DNA of 13,025 bases from Clostridia bacterium (GCA_017386965.1 JAFOGE010000232.1:1-13025), one strand, 5' to 3'. Positions 1 to 6,569 are shown, counted from the first letter of the stretch. Made by a program: numbers and translations. Notes: a model not told the origin generated them from the sequence alone.

Positions 1-687
1 CTCGTCACGTCCGCCTACGATCGGAACATCGTCAATGGAGCAGCCCCATTTGGTCTTATCATCGTCAATGATACAGCAAACACGGTCGTTGACCTCTTTG
101 GCATGGTGAAGATCACGCAGAATGAGCTGTCCCGCAGAGCCTGCACCGATCAGCATGACGCGGTTGGCCAGATTCTTTTGCGCGGCTCTCTTGGCTCTTT
201 CCCTCTCCAACGCCACAAAGCGGTAGCAGAATCGAATGCCAAGAATCAACCCGAACTGAAGAACCGAGCCGATGATGTAATAGGAAATGGGCATCAATTC
301 AAACAGGAAGGTGATTCCCAAAACGTGAACGGCCGTTGTGATCGTGGCGGCCAGCAGAATACGCTTGAGCTCGCTGAAGCTCGCGAATCTCCAAACGCTC
401 TGGTACAAACGCAGGGCACAGAAGACGACAAGTCCTACCAGTAAGTAAATCGGCAAGAAATTGGCAAGAGAGATCAGAAAATGGCGCGGGATATGCGTGT
501 ACTCGCAGTCAAACCGAATCCAAAGGGCCAAAAAATAGGCGCCTGCCATGGCGAGCAGGTCAAAGGCCATCAGGAGGAAGGAGCGTGCATGCCACCGCTC
601 AAAAAAGGAGAGCGGCTTCCACCGCTGCCGCAAACGGGCCTCGGCTCCGTCTGCAGAATTCTTTGCGACGTTCTTCTTATCTTTCAT
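1..687 (-). CDS. Membrane-anchored nucleotide-sugar dehydratase/epimerase, FlaA1/CapD type (3' end outside window)
   Basis: The reading frame is open from an ATG at 687 to the window edge, giving the first 229 residues. Hydrophobic stretches at about residues 37-57, 69-94, 110-129 and 135-152 look like the four membrane helices typical of this family. The stretch LYQSVWRFASFSELKRI (about 94-110) follows helix 2, where family members carry a similar LYR-x-WRYAS-x-x-E motif. A Rossmann nucleotide-binding start, VMLIGAGSAGQLILRDL, follows at about 177-193. Known relatives (WbpM, PglF, CapD) are about 600 residues and dehydrate UDP-GlcNAc at the membrane to start rare-sugar synthesis for capsule or glycoprotein. 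The catalytic second Rossmann domain would lie beyond the window, so the exact reaction cannot be judged. AAAGGAA sits 4 nt before the start. The gene has its own promoter and a long leader, and is probably unrelated to the sugar-uptake operon upstream. Confidence 0.85.
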   Translation of the reverse strand, partial: MKDKKNVAKNSADGAEARLRQRWKPLSFFERWHARSFLLMAFDLLAMAGAYFLALWIRFDCEYTHIPRHFLISLANFLPIYLLVGLVVFCALRLYQSVWRFASFSELKRILLAATITTAVHVLGITFLFELMPISYYIIGSVLQFGLILGIRFCYRFVALERERAKRAAQKNLANRVMLIGAGSAGQLILRDLHHAKEVNDRVCCIIDDDKTKWGCSIDDVPIVGGRDE

Positions 688-878
688 AAAATTCCTTTCC
701 CGCAGAATCGATCCGCGTCCCCGCTTGCAGGAATCGGGGATAACAATAGGATAGCGACAGAGAGATCTCATGCCGCCAAAAAGTATCATACAGAGCAGAA
801 AAGGAGCACGCCAAGAACCGTACGAAAACAAATGCTATGCAATATCGATTCCGGATCCATGGCCTCTCCCGATTTTCC
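688..878 (-). promoter_or_regulatory. Long 5' leader of the FlaA1/CapD-type gene
   Basis: About 190 nt separate the predicted transcription start (near 878) from the ATG at 687. The leader contains a short reading frame at 786-860 (24 codons, ATG preceded by GGGAG; peptide MDPESILHSICFRTVLGVLL then FCSV) with a hydrophobic second half. Nearer the gene is a small stem, TCCCCG pairing with CGGGGA around an 11-nt loop, just upstream of the ribosome-binding site. No known riboswitch or anti-termination element was recognised. A leader this long may be regulatory, but that is inference from length only. Confidence 0.3.
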
Positions 879-884
879 GCCTCC

Positions 885-913
885 ATTATAGCACAGTTTC
901 ATGCAAATGTCAA
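885..913 (-). promoter_or_regulatory. Consensus sigma-A promoter for the FlaA1/CapD-type gene
   Basis: Read on the minus strand, TTGACA (908-913) and TATAAT (885-890) are both perfect consensus hexamers with an optimal 17-nt spacer. A TG one base before the -10 box makes it an extended -10 as well. Transcription would begin near 878. Such a strong promoter between two genes of different function separates the polysaccharide gene from the importer operon upstream. Confidence 0.85.
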
Positions 914-960
914 CCCAAAACCATCCTTTTCCCCCGAGGGAAGGCGGTATATTGCGGTCA

Positions 961-1022
961 GTCTTCCTTTTTTTGGTATATTCGGATAGAAAGTGCAGAA
1001 AAAGGAAACAAAAAAGGAAGAC
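961..1022. repeat. 13-bp perfect inverted repeat, 36-nt loop, downstream of the ATPase gene
   Basis: GTCTTCCTTTTTT (961-973) is the exact reverse complement of 1010-1022. It lies in the 170-nt gap between the ATPase stop (1084) and the next promoter (913), where the importer operon must stop being transcribed. The stem would be A/T-rich at its loop end and is not followed by a T-run on the minus strand, so it does not fit a standard intrinsic terminator. It could be a processing or 3'-end-protecting hairpin. The only other structure in the gap is a weak 5-bp GGGAA/TTCCC stem at 929-942. Confidence 0.5.
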
Positions 1023-1083
1023 ACCAAGGAGAGGTCAACGCAGATATGCATTGAACTCAGCCTTGATGTCCTCAAAAGGATCC

Positions 1084-2208
1084 TTATGCCAAGATATTCC
1101 GCTCGGTTTCGGGATCGAAGAAGTGCATAACCTTGCCCTCGAAGGTCACGTGAATGGTTGCGCCGTAGCCCATGCTCTTGCGCTGCTCGTCGTCAAGCGC
1201 AATGGTGGGAATACGAACGACAAGTCGATCGCCGTTCGCTTCCTCCACGTGCAGGTGCAGTTCACTTCCCATCATCTCATTGACCCGGATCGCGCAGGGG
1301 ATCGAGTTGGAAGACTTGCCGGAAACCAGAACGAAATGCTCGGGACGAACGCCGAGAATGATCTCGCGGGATCCGATTCCCTTGGCGCGCAGAGCCTCTG
1401 CCTTGCTTCCCGTAACCTCGATCTTTGCGCCGTAAGGTGTAACGTAATACTTGCCGCCCTCATATACGAGATTGGTCTTAAAGGTATTCATCTTGGGCGC
1501 GCCGATGAACTCGGCAACAAAGAGGTTGTCGGGCATATCGAACACCTCGGTGGGCGTTCCGACCTGCTGAATGAAGCCGTCCTTCATGATGACAATACGG
1601 TCACCAAGCGTCATGGCCTCGGTCTGGTCGTGAGTAACATAGATAAAGGTGGTGTCGATCTTCTGGCGAAGCAGAATGATCTCGGCTCTCATCTGGTTAC
1701 GCAGCTTTGCATCCAGGTTGGACAGCGGCTCATCCATGAGGAACACCTTGCTGTCGCGAACCATTGCGCGACCAATGGCAACGCGCTGTCTTTGACCGCC
1801 CGAAAGCGCACGGGGCTTGCGGGTGAGATATTCGGTAATACCGAGGATCTCTGCAGCCTTCACAACCTTCTCATAGACCTCCTCCTGGGGAGCCTTCTTG
1901 AGGCGCAGGCTGAAGGCCATGTTCTCAAAAACGGTCAGGTGAGGGTAGAGTGCGTAGTTCTGGAAGACCATTGCAATATTGCGGTCGCGCGGCTGAAGGT
2001 CGTTGACCACCACGCCGTCGATCTCGATGGTTCCTCCCGAAATGTCCTCAAGACCTGCGATCATACGCAGCGTTGTGGACTTTCCGCATCCGGAGGGACC
2101 TACAAAAACAATAAATTCCTTGTCGGCAATATCCAGGTTGAAGTTATCCACCGCAACCGTATCCTTGCCGTATACTTTCTTTACGTTCGTTAATTTAACG
2201 GTAGCCAT
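1084..2208 (-). CDS. msmX: MsmX/UgpC-type sugar ABC transporter ATP-binding protein
   Basis: This 374-residue ATPase energises a carbohydrate importer by dimerising under the two permeases. The complete motif set is visible: Walker A GPSGCGKST (37-45), Q-loop Q83, signature LSGGQ (135-139), Walker B VFLMDE with catalytic E160, and switch histidine H193. The C-terminal third has the length expected for the OB-fold regulatory/MOBE domain of MalK/MsmX proteins and ends FDPETERNILA. It starts 12 nt after the upstream permease stop, with GAGGAG directly after that stop codon, so it belongs to the same operon. In many Firmicutes a single MsmX serves several importers; here the ATPase is encoded with its permeases, although sharing remains possible. 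Family identity is certain, substrate is not. A short open tail in the +1 frame follows the stop (see findings). Confidence 0.95.
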   Translation of the reverse strand: MATVKLTNVKKVYGKDTVAVDNFNLDIADKEFIVFVGPSGCGKSTTLRMIAGLEDISGGTIEIDGVVVNDLQPRDRNIAMVFQNYALYPHLTVFENMAFSLRLKKAPQEEVYEKVVKAAEILGITEYLTRKPRALSGGQRQRVAIGRAMVRDSKVFLMDEPLSNLDAKLRNQMRAEIILLRQKIDTTFIYVTHDQTEAMTLGDRIVIMKDGFIQQVGTPTEVFDMPDNLFVAEFIGAPKMNTFKTNLVYEGGKYYVTPYGAKIEVTGSKAEALRAKGIGSREIILGVRPEHFVLVSGKSSNSIPCAIRVNEMMGSELHLHVEEANGDRLVVRIPTIALDDEQRKSMGYGATIHVTFEGKVMHFFDPETERNILA

Positions 2209-2220
2209 ATTATTCTCCTC

Positions 2221-3108
2221 TTATCCTTTTACTGCTCCACCGGTTACGCCTTCTACGTAGTATTTCTGCAAGCAGAGGAAGACGACGGTGACGGGAATCG
2301 CTACGATCACACCTGCTGCACAGAACATGGTGTAATTCGTATTGAGCATGGTTTTGGAAAGCCATTCAAACGTACCCACGGCAACGCTCATACCGGCGCT
2401 GTTCTCGTGAATGAGGTAGTTCGCCAGCATGAAATCTCCCCAGGGTGCCATAAAGCCCATCAGCACGGTGTAGATGACGATCGGCTTGGAAAGCGGCAGG
2501 ATCAGCTTGTAGAAGACCTGGAAGCGCGTCGCTCCGTCCACTCTTGCAGCCTCGTCCAGGCTCTTGGGAATCGTATCAAAGAAGCCCTTGGACACGTAAT
2601 ATCCCATACCACTGCTCGCACAGTAAACGATGATCAGGCCAAGAGGAGCCATCTGCTCAGTCAGTCCAAAATCATAGAATACCTTGTAGATCAGGAGCAT
2701 GGTCAAGAATCCGGGGAACATTCCCAGGATCAGCATCAGGTTCATCATCAGCTTTCTGCCCTTGAAACGCAGACGGGAAAGCACGTAGCTCATGGAGAGC
2801 ACAAAGACGGTCTGCAAAACTGCCGTGCAAACACCCATAAGGCCGGTGTTGAGAAACCAACGCATAAAATCGGTTTCCTTAAAGAGGCGAATGTAGTTAT
2901 CAAAGCCAAACTCCTTGGGCCAGAGATAACTGACCTGGCCTGTTTCCTCTACACGGAAGGACTCCAGCACGATGCCGAAGAAGGGGAAGAGCCAGATCAC
3001 CGTGATCAAGGCAAGAACGACATAGATTACAGCATTGCCGATCCTTCTGCTCGCCTTCGCGCCAAGGCCTCTTTTTTGGAGCTTATTCGTGTTATTCTTT
3101 TTCATCAC
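2221..3108 (-). CDS. MalG-type sugar ABC transporter permease
   Basis: This inner permease subunit is 294-295 residues, normal for the MalG family. Helix-like segments are visible at about 26-50, 86-110, 120-141, 154-172, 208-232 and 260-280, giving six. The EAA loop that contacts the ATPase is clear: IPKSLDEAARVDGATRFQVF, followed by YKLILP (about 180-205), with the conserved E-AA---DGA pattern. The C-terminus VEGVTGGAVKG matches the MalG-type ending. Two starts are possible: GTG at 3108, 7 nt after the GGAGG, or ATG at 3105, 10 nt after it, whose A is the last base of the preceding stop codon (TGATG). Either way it is translationally coupled to the MalF-type gene. With that protein it would form the channel for an oligosaccharide; the sequence alone does not say which. 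Confidence 0.93.
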   Translation of the reverse strand: MMKKNNTNKLQKRGLGAKASRRIGNAVIYVVLALITVIWLFPFFGIVLESFRVEETGQVSYLWPKEFGFDNYIRLFKETDFMRWFLNTGLMGVCTAVLQTVFVLSMSYVLSRLRFKGRKLMMNLMLILGMFPGFLTMLLIYKVFYDFGLTEQMAPLGLIIVYCASSGMGYYVSKGFFDTIPKSLDEAARVDGATRFQVFYKLILPLSKPIVIYTVLMGFMAPWGDFMLANYLIHENSAGMSVAVGTFEWLSKTMLNTNYTMFCAAGVIVAIPVTVVFLCLQKYYVEGVTGGAVKG

Positions 3109-4670
3109 TTATAATCCTCCTCGTTCCTTGTCGACGGGATCACGTTGTAAACGATCAGCGACAGAATTGCAACCACCACGAAGACCAAAATACCGATGAT
3201 CGACGCGAGGTAATACGGGCTATCCGTGCTTTGCAGAGTGATCTTGTAGAGCCAGGTGATCAGAAGGTCGGTGTAGGTAACCGATACGCCTCCGGGTGCG
3301 CCAAGGCTGGTGTTGAGCAGCTGGTTGTTCTGCGTCAGCAGATAGATGACGTTAAAGTTGTTGAGGTTTCCAACGAAGCTCGTAAGCAGATAAGGACCCA
3401 TGACGAACATCATATACGGCAGGGTGATCTTGGAATACTGCTGCCATCCACGGGCACCGTCGATCTTGGCCGACTCGTAAAGGTCCTGCGGAATATTCAT
3501 GAGAATACCCGTTGCCATCAGCATAATGTAGGGGATACCTACCCAGATGTTGATAATGATAACCAGAATACGAGCCGTGATGGGATTCTGCCAGAGCGAT
3601 TGCTGGTTTGCATCGATCATGGACTGCGGCAGGAAATCGCAAAGGATCTTTCCGATCACGCCCGTCGAGTCGAAGAGGCGCGACACGTAAAGGAGCGAAA
3701 CGAACTGCGGGATCGCAATGGTCATGACCAGAACCGTTCTCCAGAACTTCTTGAACTTGATTCCCTTCTTGTTGATCATGATGGCCACGAACATTCCAAG
3801 GAAATAGTTTGTAAAGGTTGCAAAGAAGGCCCACATCAGGGTCCATGCCAGAATCTCGCCAAAGGCAAGACCGATGCCTCCATTTCCAAAGTCGAGCAGA
3901 AGGTTGAAGTTCTCAAAGCCCATCCAACCAAAGAGGTTGGAGTAGCCATCGTGCTTACCGTCGTAGCTGGTAAAGGCGATCAGCACCATATAGATGATGG
4001 GCAGGACCGTAAAGGCCAGGATGCCGGTTGCGGGAAGCGCAAGAAGCGTCTTGTGGAACTGATCGTCCAAAAGCGACTTCAAATCGTCCTTGCCGCTGCG
4101 CACCTTCTTGCCCTTTGCGGTAATGTCCATGCAGATACGGCACTGCTTGATCTGCAAGCGCCAGGTATAGACAAATGCAATAATGAAAATGATGGTCAAA
4201 AGTCCGTAAAGCAGAACCTTGACCGAGTCGTCACCCTCGATCCAATAGGGGGTATCGTAAACCGGGTGGAAATCTTGTCTTCCCTGCTCCGTTCCGATGG
4301 TCGCACCGTTCTGGAACCACTGTCCCTTTGCCAGCCAGTGGATACCGCCGTTGGGCAGTGCCATATAGACAAAGAAGACAACCTCAAAGAGCAGGAACAG
4401 AATGCCACGGAGGACCTGCCCGTAGTAAAAATTGCCGAAGCCGAAAATCAGGAAGGAGAGCTTAACTGCCCAGTTTCCGCGCGTGAAGGTCCGGCCGATA
4501 TCGAGGAAGCTTGCTCCAATCGATTTTCCACAACCAACGATCAGGGCGATCAGCTTCAAAAACACGTTTTTGAAGAACCGCGGGATCGCGCAGAGGAACA
4601 GTTGAAGCTTATAGAGCACGGCTCGGAATTTGTTGAGCTTCAAATATTCTAAATCATTTAATCTTTTCAT
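3105..4670 (-). CDS. MalF-type sugar ABC transporter permease with extended N-terminus
   Basis: This permease has 521 residues from the ATG at 4670. The C-terminal 310 residues form the usual transport domain, with the EAA loop IPQDLYESAKIDGARGWQQY followed by SKITLP (about 393-417). The N-terminal 200 residues are extra compared with short sugar permeases. They include a hydrophobic segment at 71-104 containing FGFGNFYYGQVLRGILFLL, which resembles a TM2-type helix pair, then an extracytoplasmic-looking stretch (105-148) and another helix (150-170). A TTG at 4676 is an in-frame alternative start. There is no ribosome-binding site at normal distance from either start: the only good one, AAAAAGGAG, is 29 nt upstream of the ATG with a perfect palindrome between them. 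The gene overlaps the MalG-type gene and lies 163 nt after the binding-protein gene. It is relatively certain as a MalF-family protein; substrate is unknown. Confidence 0.93.
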   Translation of the reverse strand: MKRLNDLEYLKLNKFRAVLYKLQLFLCAIPRFFKNVFLKLIALIVGCGKSIGASFLDIGRTFTRGNWAVKLSFLIFGFGNFYYGQVLRGILFLLFEVVFFVYMALPNGGIHWLAKGQWFQNGATIGTEQGRQDFHPVYDTPYWIEGDDSVKVLLYGLLTIIFIIAFVYTWRLQIKQCRICMDITAKGKKVRSGKDDLKSLLDDQFHKTLLALPATGILAFTVLPIIYMVLIAFTSYDGKHDGYSNLFGWMGFENFNLLLDFGNGGIGLAFGEILAWTLMWAFFATFTNYFLGMFVAIMINKKGIKFKKFWRTVLVMTIAIPQFVSLLYVSRLFDSTGVIGKILCDFLPQSMIDANQQSLWQNPITARILVIIINIWVGIPYIMLMATGILMNIPQDLYESAKIDGARGWQQYSKITLPYMMFVMGPYLLTSFVGNLNNFNVIYLLTQNNQLLNTSLGAPGGVSVTYTDLLITWLYKITLQSTDSPYYLASIIGILVFVVVAILSLIVYNVIPSTRNEEDYK

Positions 4671-4678
4671 AATCAAAA

Positions 4679-4695
4679 TATAAACTGAGTTTATA
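4679..4695. promoter_or_regulatory. 17-bp perfect palindrome between ribosome-binding site and start of the MalF-type gene
   Basis: TATAAACTCAGTTTATA on the minus strand has 8-nt arms around a single central base. It lies between the purine-rich AAAAAGGAG (4700-4708) and the ATG at 4670. As DNA it could be a repressor operator of the LacI-family size class. As RNA it could form a small stem that brings the distant ribosome-binding site to an effective 12 nt from the ATG. The sequence cannot decide between these. Confidence 0.5.
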
Positions 4696-4716
4696 CGAAC
4701 TCCTTTTTATAATGAG

Positions 4717-4779
4717 AAAGCATTGCTGACCGGCATACAAGGCGTTTGCCCTCCAGTATGCCGGCTAACAATGCCTTTA
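4717..4779. repeat. Long imperfect hairpin between binding-protein and permease genes
   Basis: CCGGCATAC (4730-4738) pairs with GTATGCCGG (4756-4764), and beyond a short internal mismatch CATTG/CAATG arms (4721-4725 and 4769-4773) extend the stem, with AAA/TTT at the base. The loop contains its own GGC/GCC mini-stem (4741-4750). No T-run follows on the minus strand, so this is unlikely to be a strong intrinsic terminator. A role in mRNA processing, 3'-end protection or partial attenuation is more plausible. Confidence 0.6.
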
Positions 4780-4783
4780 GCAT

Positions 4784-4822
4784 CCGAAGGTCGGGTGAGC
4801 CGAGGCTCACCCGACGGTTCGG
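4784..4822. repeat. Strong hairpin 11 nt after the binding-protein stop codon
   Basis: GTCGGGTGAGCC (4790-4801) pairs perfectly with GGCTCACCCGAC (4804-4815), and an outer CCGAA/TTCGG stem (4784-4788, 4818-4822) continues it past a small asymmetric bulge, giving about 17 pairs in all. It stands immediately after the binding-protein gene and before the permeases. This is where maltose-type operons of other bacteria place stabilising structures that let the binding protein be made in excess over the permeases. It lacks the T-run of an intrinsic terminator. Confidence 0.65.
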
Positions 4823-4833
4823 TCAGATTCTGA

Positions 4834-6399
4834 TTATTCTGCGGGAACGAGGTTGATGACAGCGGTGCTATCCTCGTTGATCACGAGCTGGATATAGTAG
4901 GTACCTGCGGTCTCAACAACGTAGTTGCCCTTGTTGGAGAGCGGAATGGAGGTGTTAGCGTTGTCGGCGTTGTTACCGTAAGCAACCTTCCAGTCCATAC
5001 CAAGGCGAACCTTGAACTCATTGCCTGCCTCAAGCGTGAAGGCTTCCTTGGAGGTCCAAGTGCCCGCGGGATCCTGCGTCATCTCAAAGTCGGTGTTCCA
5101 GGTGGTACCCTTGATGCCGCCAATGATGGTGTAGGAGGTTCTCTGCTCGGGAGTCAGGCTGATGAACTGAGCAACAGCCTTTGCGTAATCGTCAAGACCC
5201 TGCTGCAGGCCTGCAACGTCAGCTGCGTTCTTTGCTACTGCGCCAAGGAGCTTAGCGGTATCCCAGAACACGCCTGCGATCTGGCCCTGAGGAGTTGCGT
5301 GCTGGTTCTGGGTCATCAGAGCGTTGAGGGATGCGTTTGCCTTAACAGCGTCGCTTGCCTGAGCAACCTTGTTGGAGGGACCCCACTCAAAGGTGTTGAA
5401 TCTCTGCGTCTGGCACTCCTCGCCGGTCAGATACTGAGCGAGCAGAGAGAGAACTGCGCCTCTCTTAGCATCGGTCTGGGGCTTAACACCCATCAGCTTG
5501 TAGCCGGAGTAGGAGCCGAGGTGGTAGCTCGTGCCGTCAACGGTGAAGGAAGGCAGATCGGTTGCACCGAGGTTTGCGCCGAAGTGATCAGCAGCTGCGC
5601 CTGCGTTCCAGATACCGGTAATAACAACGCCTGCATCGGTGAAGATATCAGCGTTTGCATCGTAGCAAGAGGACTTCGCCAGCTTCTCCATACCCTTCAT
5701 AGCGATCAGGCCCTTATCGGAGGAGAAGGTGTCATCAACGGATACGAAATCGCCGTTCTCGTTGGTGGTCCAGTTGGAATGGCAACCGGTTGCGAAGAAG
5801 AAGGATGCGGTGTACCAAGCGTTCTCGAGAGCGTAACGGAACTTCACGTTGTTTCTCTCGCAAGCGGCGATGATGGACTCGAGGCTCTCAGCTTCCTCAG
5901 GAGTGATGATGCTGGTGTCGTAGTACATGAAATAGCCGTTGTCGCTGGTCAGGGGGTAAGCGTAGAGGGTTCCGCCAACGGTAGCAGCTGCAACAGAGCC
6001 TGCATCGTTTGCGTTCTTGATAGCCTCTGCAGCAGCCTTACCGGGAGCTGCGAGAGCGGATGCCTGCACAAGGCGTGCAAGCTGGTCCTGCGCGAAGCAG
6101 TAGATATCGGGAGCGGAAGCAACATCATTGATAACCTTAGAGCCGGACTCAGCCTCGGTTACGCCCTCGATCTGGGCATTGATGATGATACCGGGGTTTG
6201 CAGCCTCAAAAGCATCGATCTGCTCCTGGAACTGCGCTGCAACGCCGTCCTTCTCGGAAACCCACATGGTGATGTCGTAGGTGCCCTTCAGGTCTGCGCC
6301 TTCGTTGGGCTGGTCAGTAGGATCCTTCTTGCAGCCTGCAAAGCAAGCGGCAATCATGATCACTGCCAGAACGAGTGTCAAGATTTTTCTCATTTTCAT
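4834..6399 (-). CDS. Sugar-binding lipoprotein of the ABC importer, with C-terminal starch-binding-like domain
   Basis: This is a 521-residue extracellular solute-binding protein of the MalE type. The N-terminus MKMRKILTLVLAVIMIAACF then AGC is a lipoprotein signal with Cys23 as the lipid anchor, followed by a Lys/Asp/Pro-rich tether. The binding fold spans about 38-413, starting YDITMWVSEKDGVAAQFQEQ, the typical opening of the MalE family. Usual family members stop near 420. Here a further domain of about 100 residues (422-521, from YTIIGGIKGTTWNTDFEMT) has Trp residues at 434, 448 and 470 and beta-strand-like pattern, and resembles the small carbohydrate-binding domains of SusE/SusF-type starch-binding proteins. 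That resemblance is recalled, not computed. AAGGAGGAG sits 7 nt before the ATG, and a near-consensus promoter precedes it, so this gene heads the importer operon. Mal-type binding proteins take maltodextrins or galacto-oligosaccharides; which applies here is open. Confidence 0.93.
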   Translation of the reverse strand: MKMRKILTLVLAVIMIAACFAGCKKDPTDQPNEGADLKGTYDITMWVSEKDGVAAQFQEQIDAFEAANPGIIINAQIEGVTEAESGSKVINDVASAPDIYCFAQDQLARLVQASALAAPGKAAAEAIKNANDAGSVAAATVGGTLYAYPLTSDNGYFMYYDTSIITPEEAESLESIIAACERNNVKFRYALENAWYTASFFFATGCHSNWTTNENGDFVSVDDTFSSDKGLIAMKGMEKLAKSSCYDANADIFTDAGVVITGIWNAGAAADHFGANLGATDLPSFTVDGTSYHLGSYSGYKLMGVKPQTDAKRGAVLSLLAQYLTGEECQTQRFNTFEWGPSNKVAQASDAVKANASLNALMTQNQHATPQGQIAGVFWDTAKLLGAVAKNAADVAGLQQGLDDYAKAVAQFISLTPEQRTSYTIIGGIKGTTWNTDFEMTQDPAGTWTSKEAFTLEAGNEFKVRLGMDWKVAYGNNADNANTSIPLSNKGNYVVETAGTYYIQLVINEDSTAVINLVPAE

Positions 6400-6428
6400 A
6401 AGAAATCTCCTCCTTAAAAATGTTTTTT

Positions 6429-6450
6429 AGTACGTCTTTGACGTCCTACT
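6429..6450. promoter_or_regulatory. Inverted repeat at the transcription start of the importer operon (operator candidate)
   Basis: On the minus strand ACGTC and GACGT face each other across AAA, with AGT/ACT at the outer edges (offset by two bases). The element begins about two bases beyond the -10 box, so it covers the expected transcription start. A repressor bound here would block initiation. No regulator gene is in the window to pair with it. Confidence 0.4.
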
Positions 6451-6451
6451 T

Positions 6452-6481
6452 ATTGTAGCACACTTTTGTGTGATTTGTCAA
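6452..6481 (-). promoter_or_regulatory. Sigma-A promoter of the importer operon
   Basis: TTGACA (6476-6481) and TACAAT (6452-6457) are separated by 18 nt, with a TG one base before the -10 box (TGCTACAAT). Transcription should start near 6445. The leader to the ATG at 6399 is only about 45 nt. The spacer carries a 14-bp inverted repeat, which suggests the promoter is tightly controlled. Confidence 0.85.
6459..6472. promoter_or_regulatory. Inverted repeat inside the promoter spacer (operator candidate)
   Basis: CACAC-TTTT-GTGTG is a perfect inverted repeat lying wholly between the -35 and -10 hexamers of the importer promoter. A dimeric repressor bound here would exclude RNA polymerase. Position and symmetry are seen directly; the regulatory role is inferred. 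Confidence 0.5.
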
Positions 6482-6510
6482 CCGAATAATCATCTGACTT
6501 TCTAATTTTG

Positions 6511-6529
6511 GCGTTTTGCACAAAATCGC
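6511..6529. promoter_or_regulatory. Third inverted repeat, upstream of the importer promoter
   Basis: TTTTG and CAAAA arms surround CA, with outer GCG/CGC separated by one unpaired base. It is centred about 42 nt upstream of the -35 hexamer, where an activator or an auxiliary repressor site could lie. It may instead be the remains of a weak 3' structure of the upstream GH53 gene, which ends at 6570 with no clear terminator. Confidence 0.3.
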
Positions 6530-6569
6530 TTTCCTTATTTGAGCAAAGTGTAAAAATCAATTTAGCATA

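Noticed and set aside
677..886. 69-codon minus-strand frame in the leader of the FlaA1/CapD-type gene
   Set aside because: Its ATG starts inside the -10 hexamer of the promoter, so it would not be in the transcript.
901..2193. 430-codon plus-strand reading frame opposite the ATPase gene
   Set aside because: The complementary minus-strand frame encodes a full ATPase with every motif; the plus frame is its antisense shadow with no recognisable motif.
4784..4822. Intrinsic terminator ending the binding-protein transcript
   Set aside because: The stem is strong, but no T-run follows on the minus strand and the permease genes downstream have no clear promoter of their own.
6500..6530. Catabolite-response (cre) site upstream of the importer promoter
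   Set aside because: TGCAAAACG has one base more than the consensus spacing between TG-AA and CG, and the right half does not fit.
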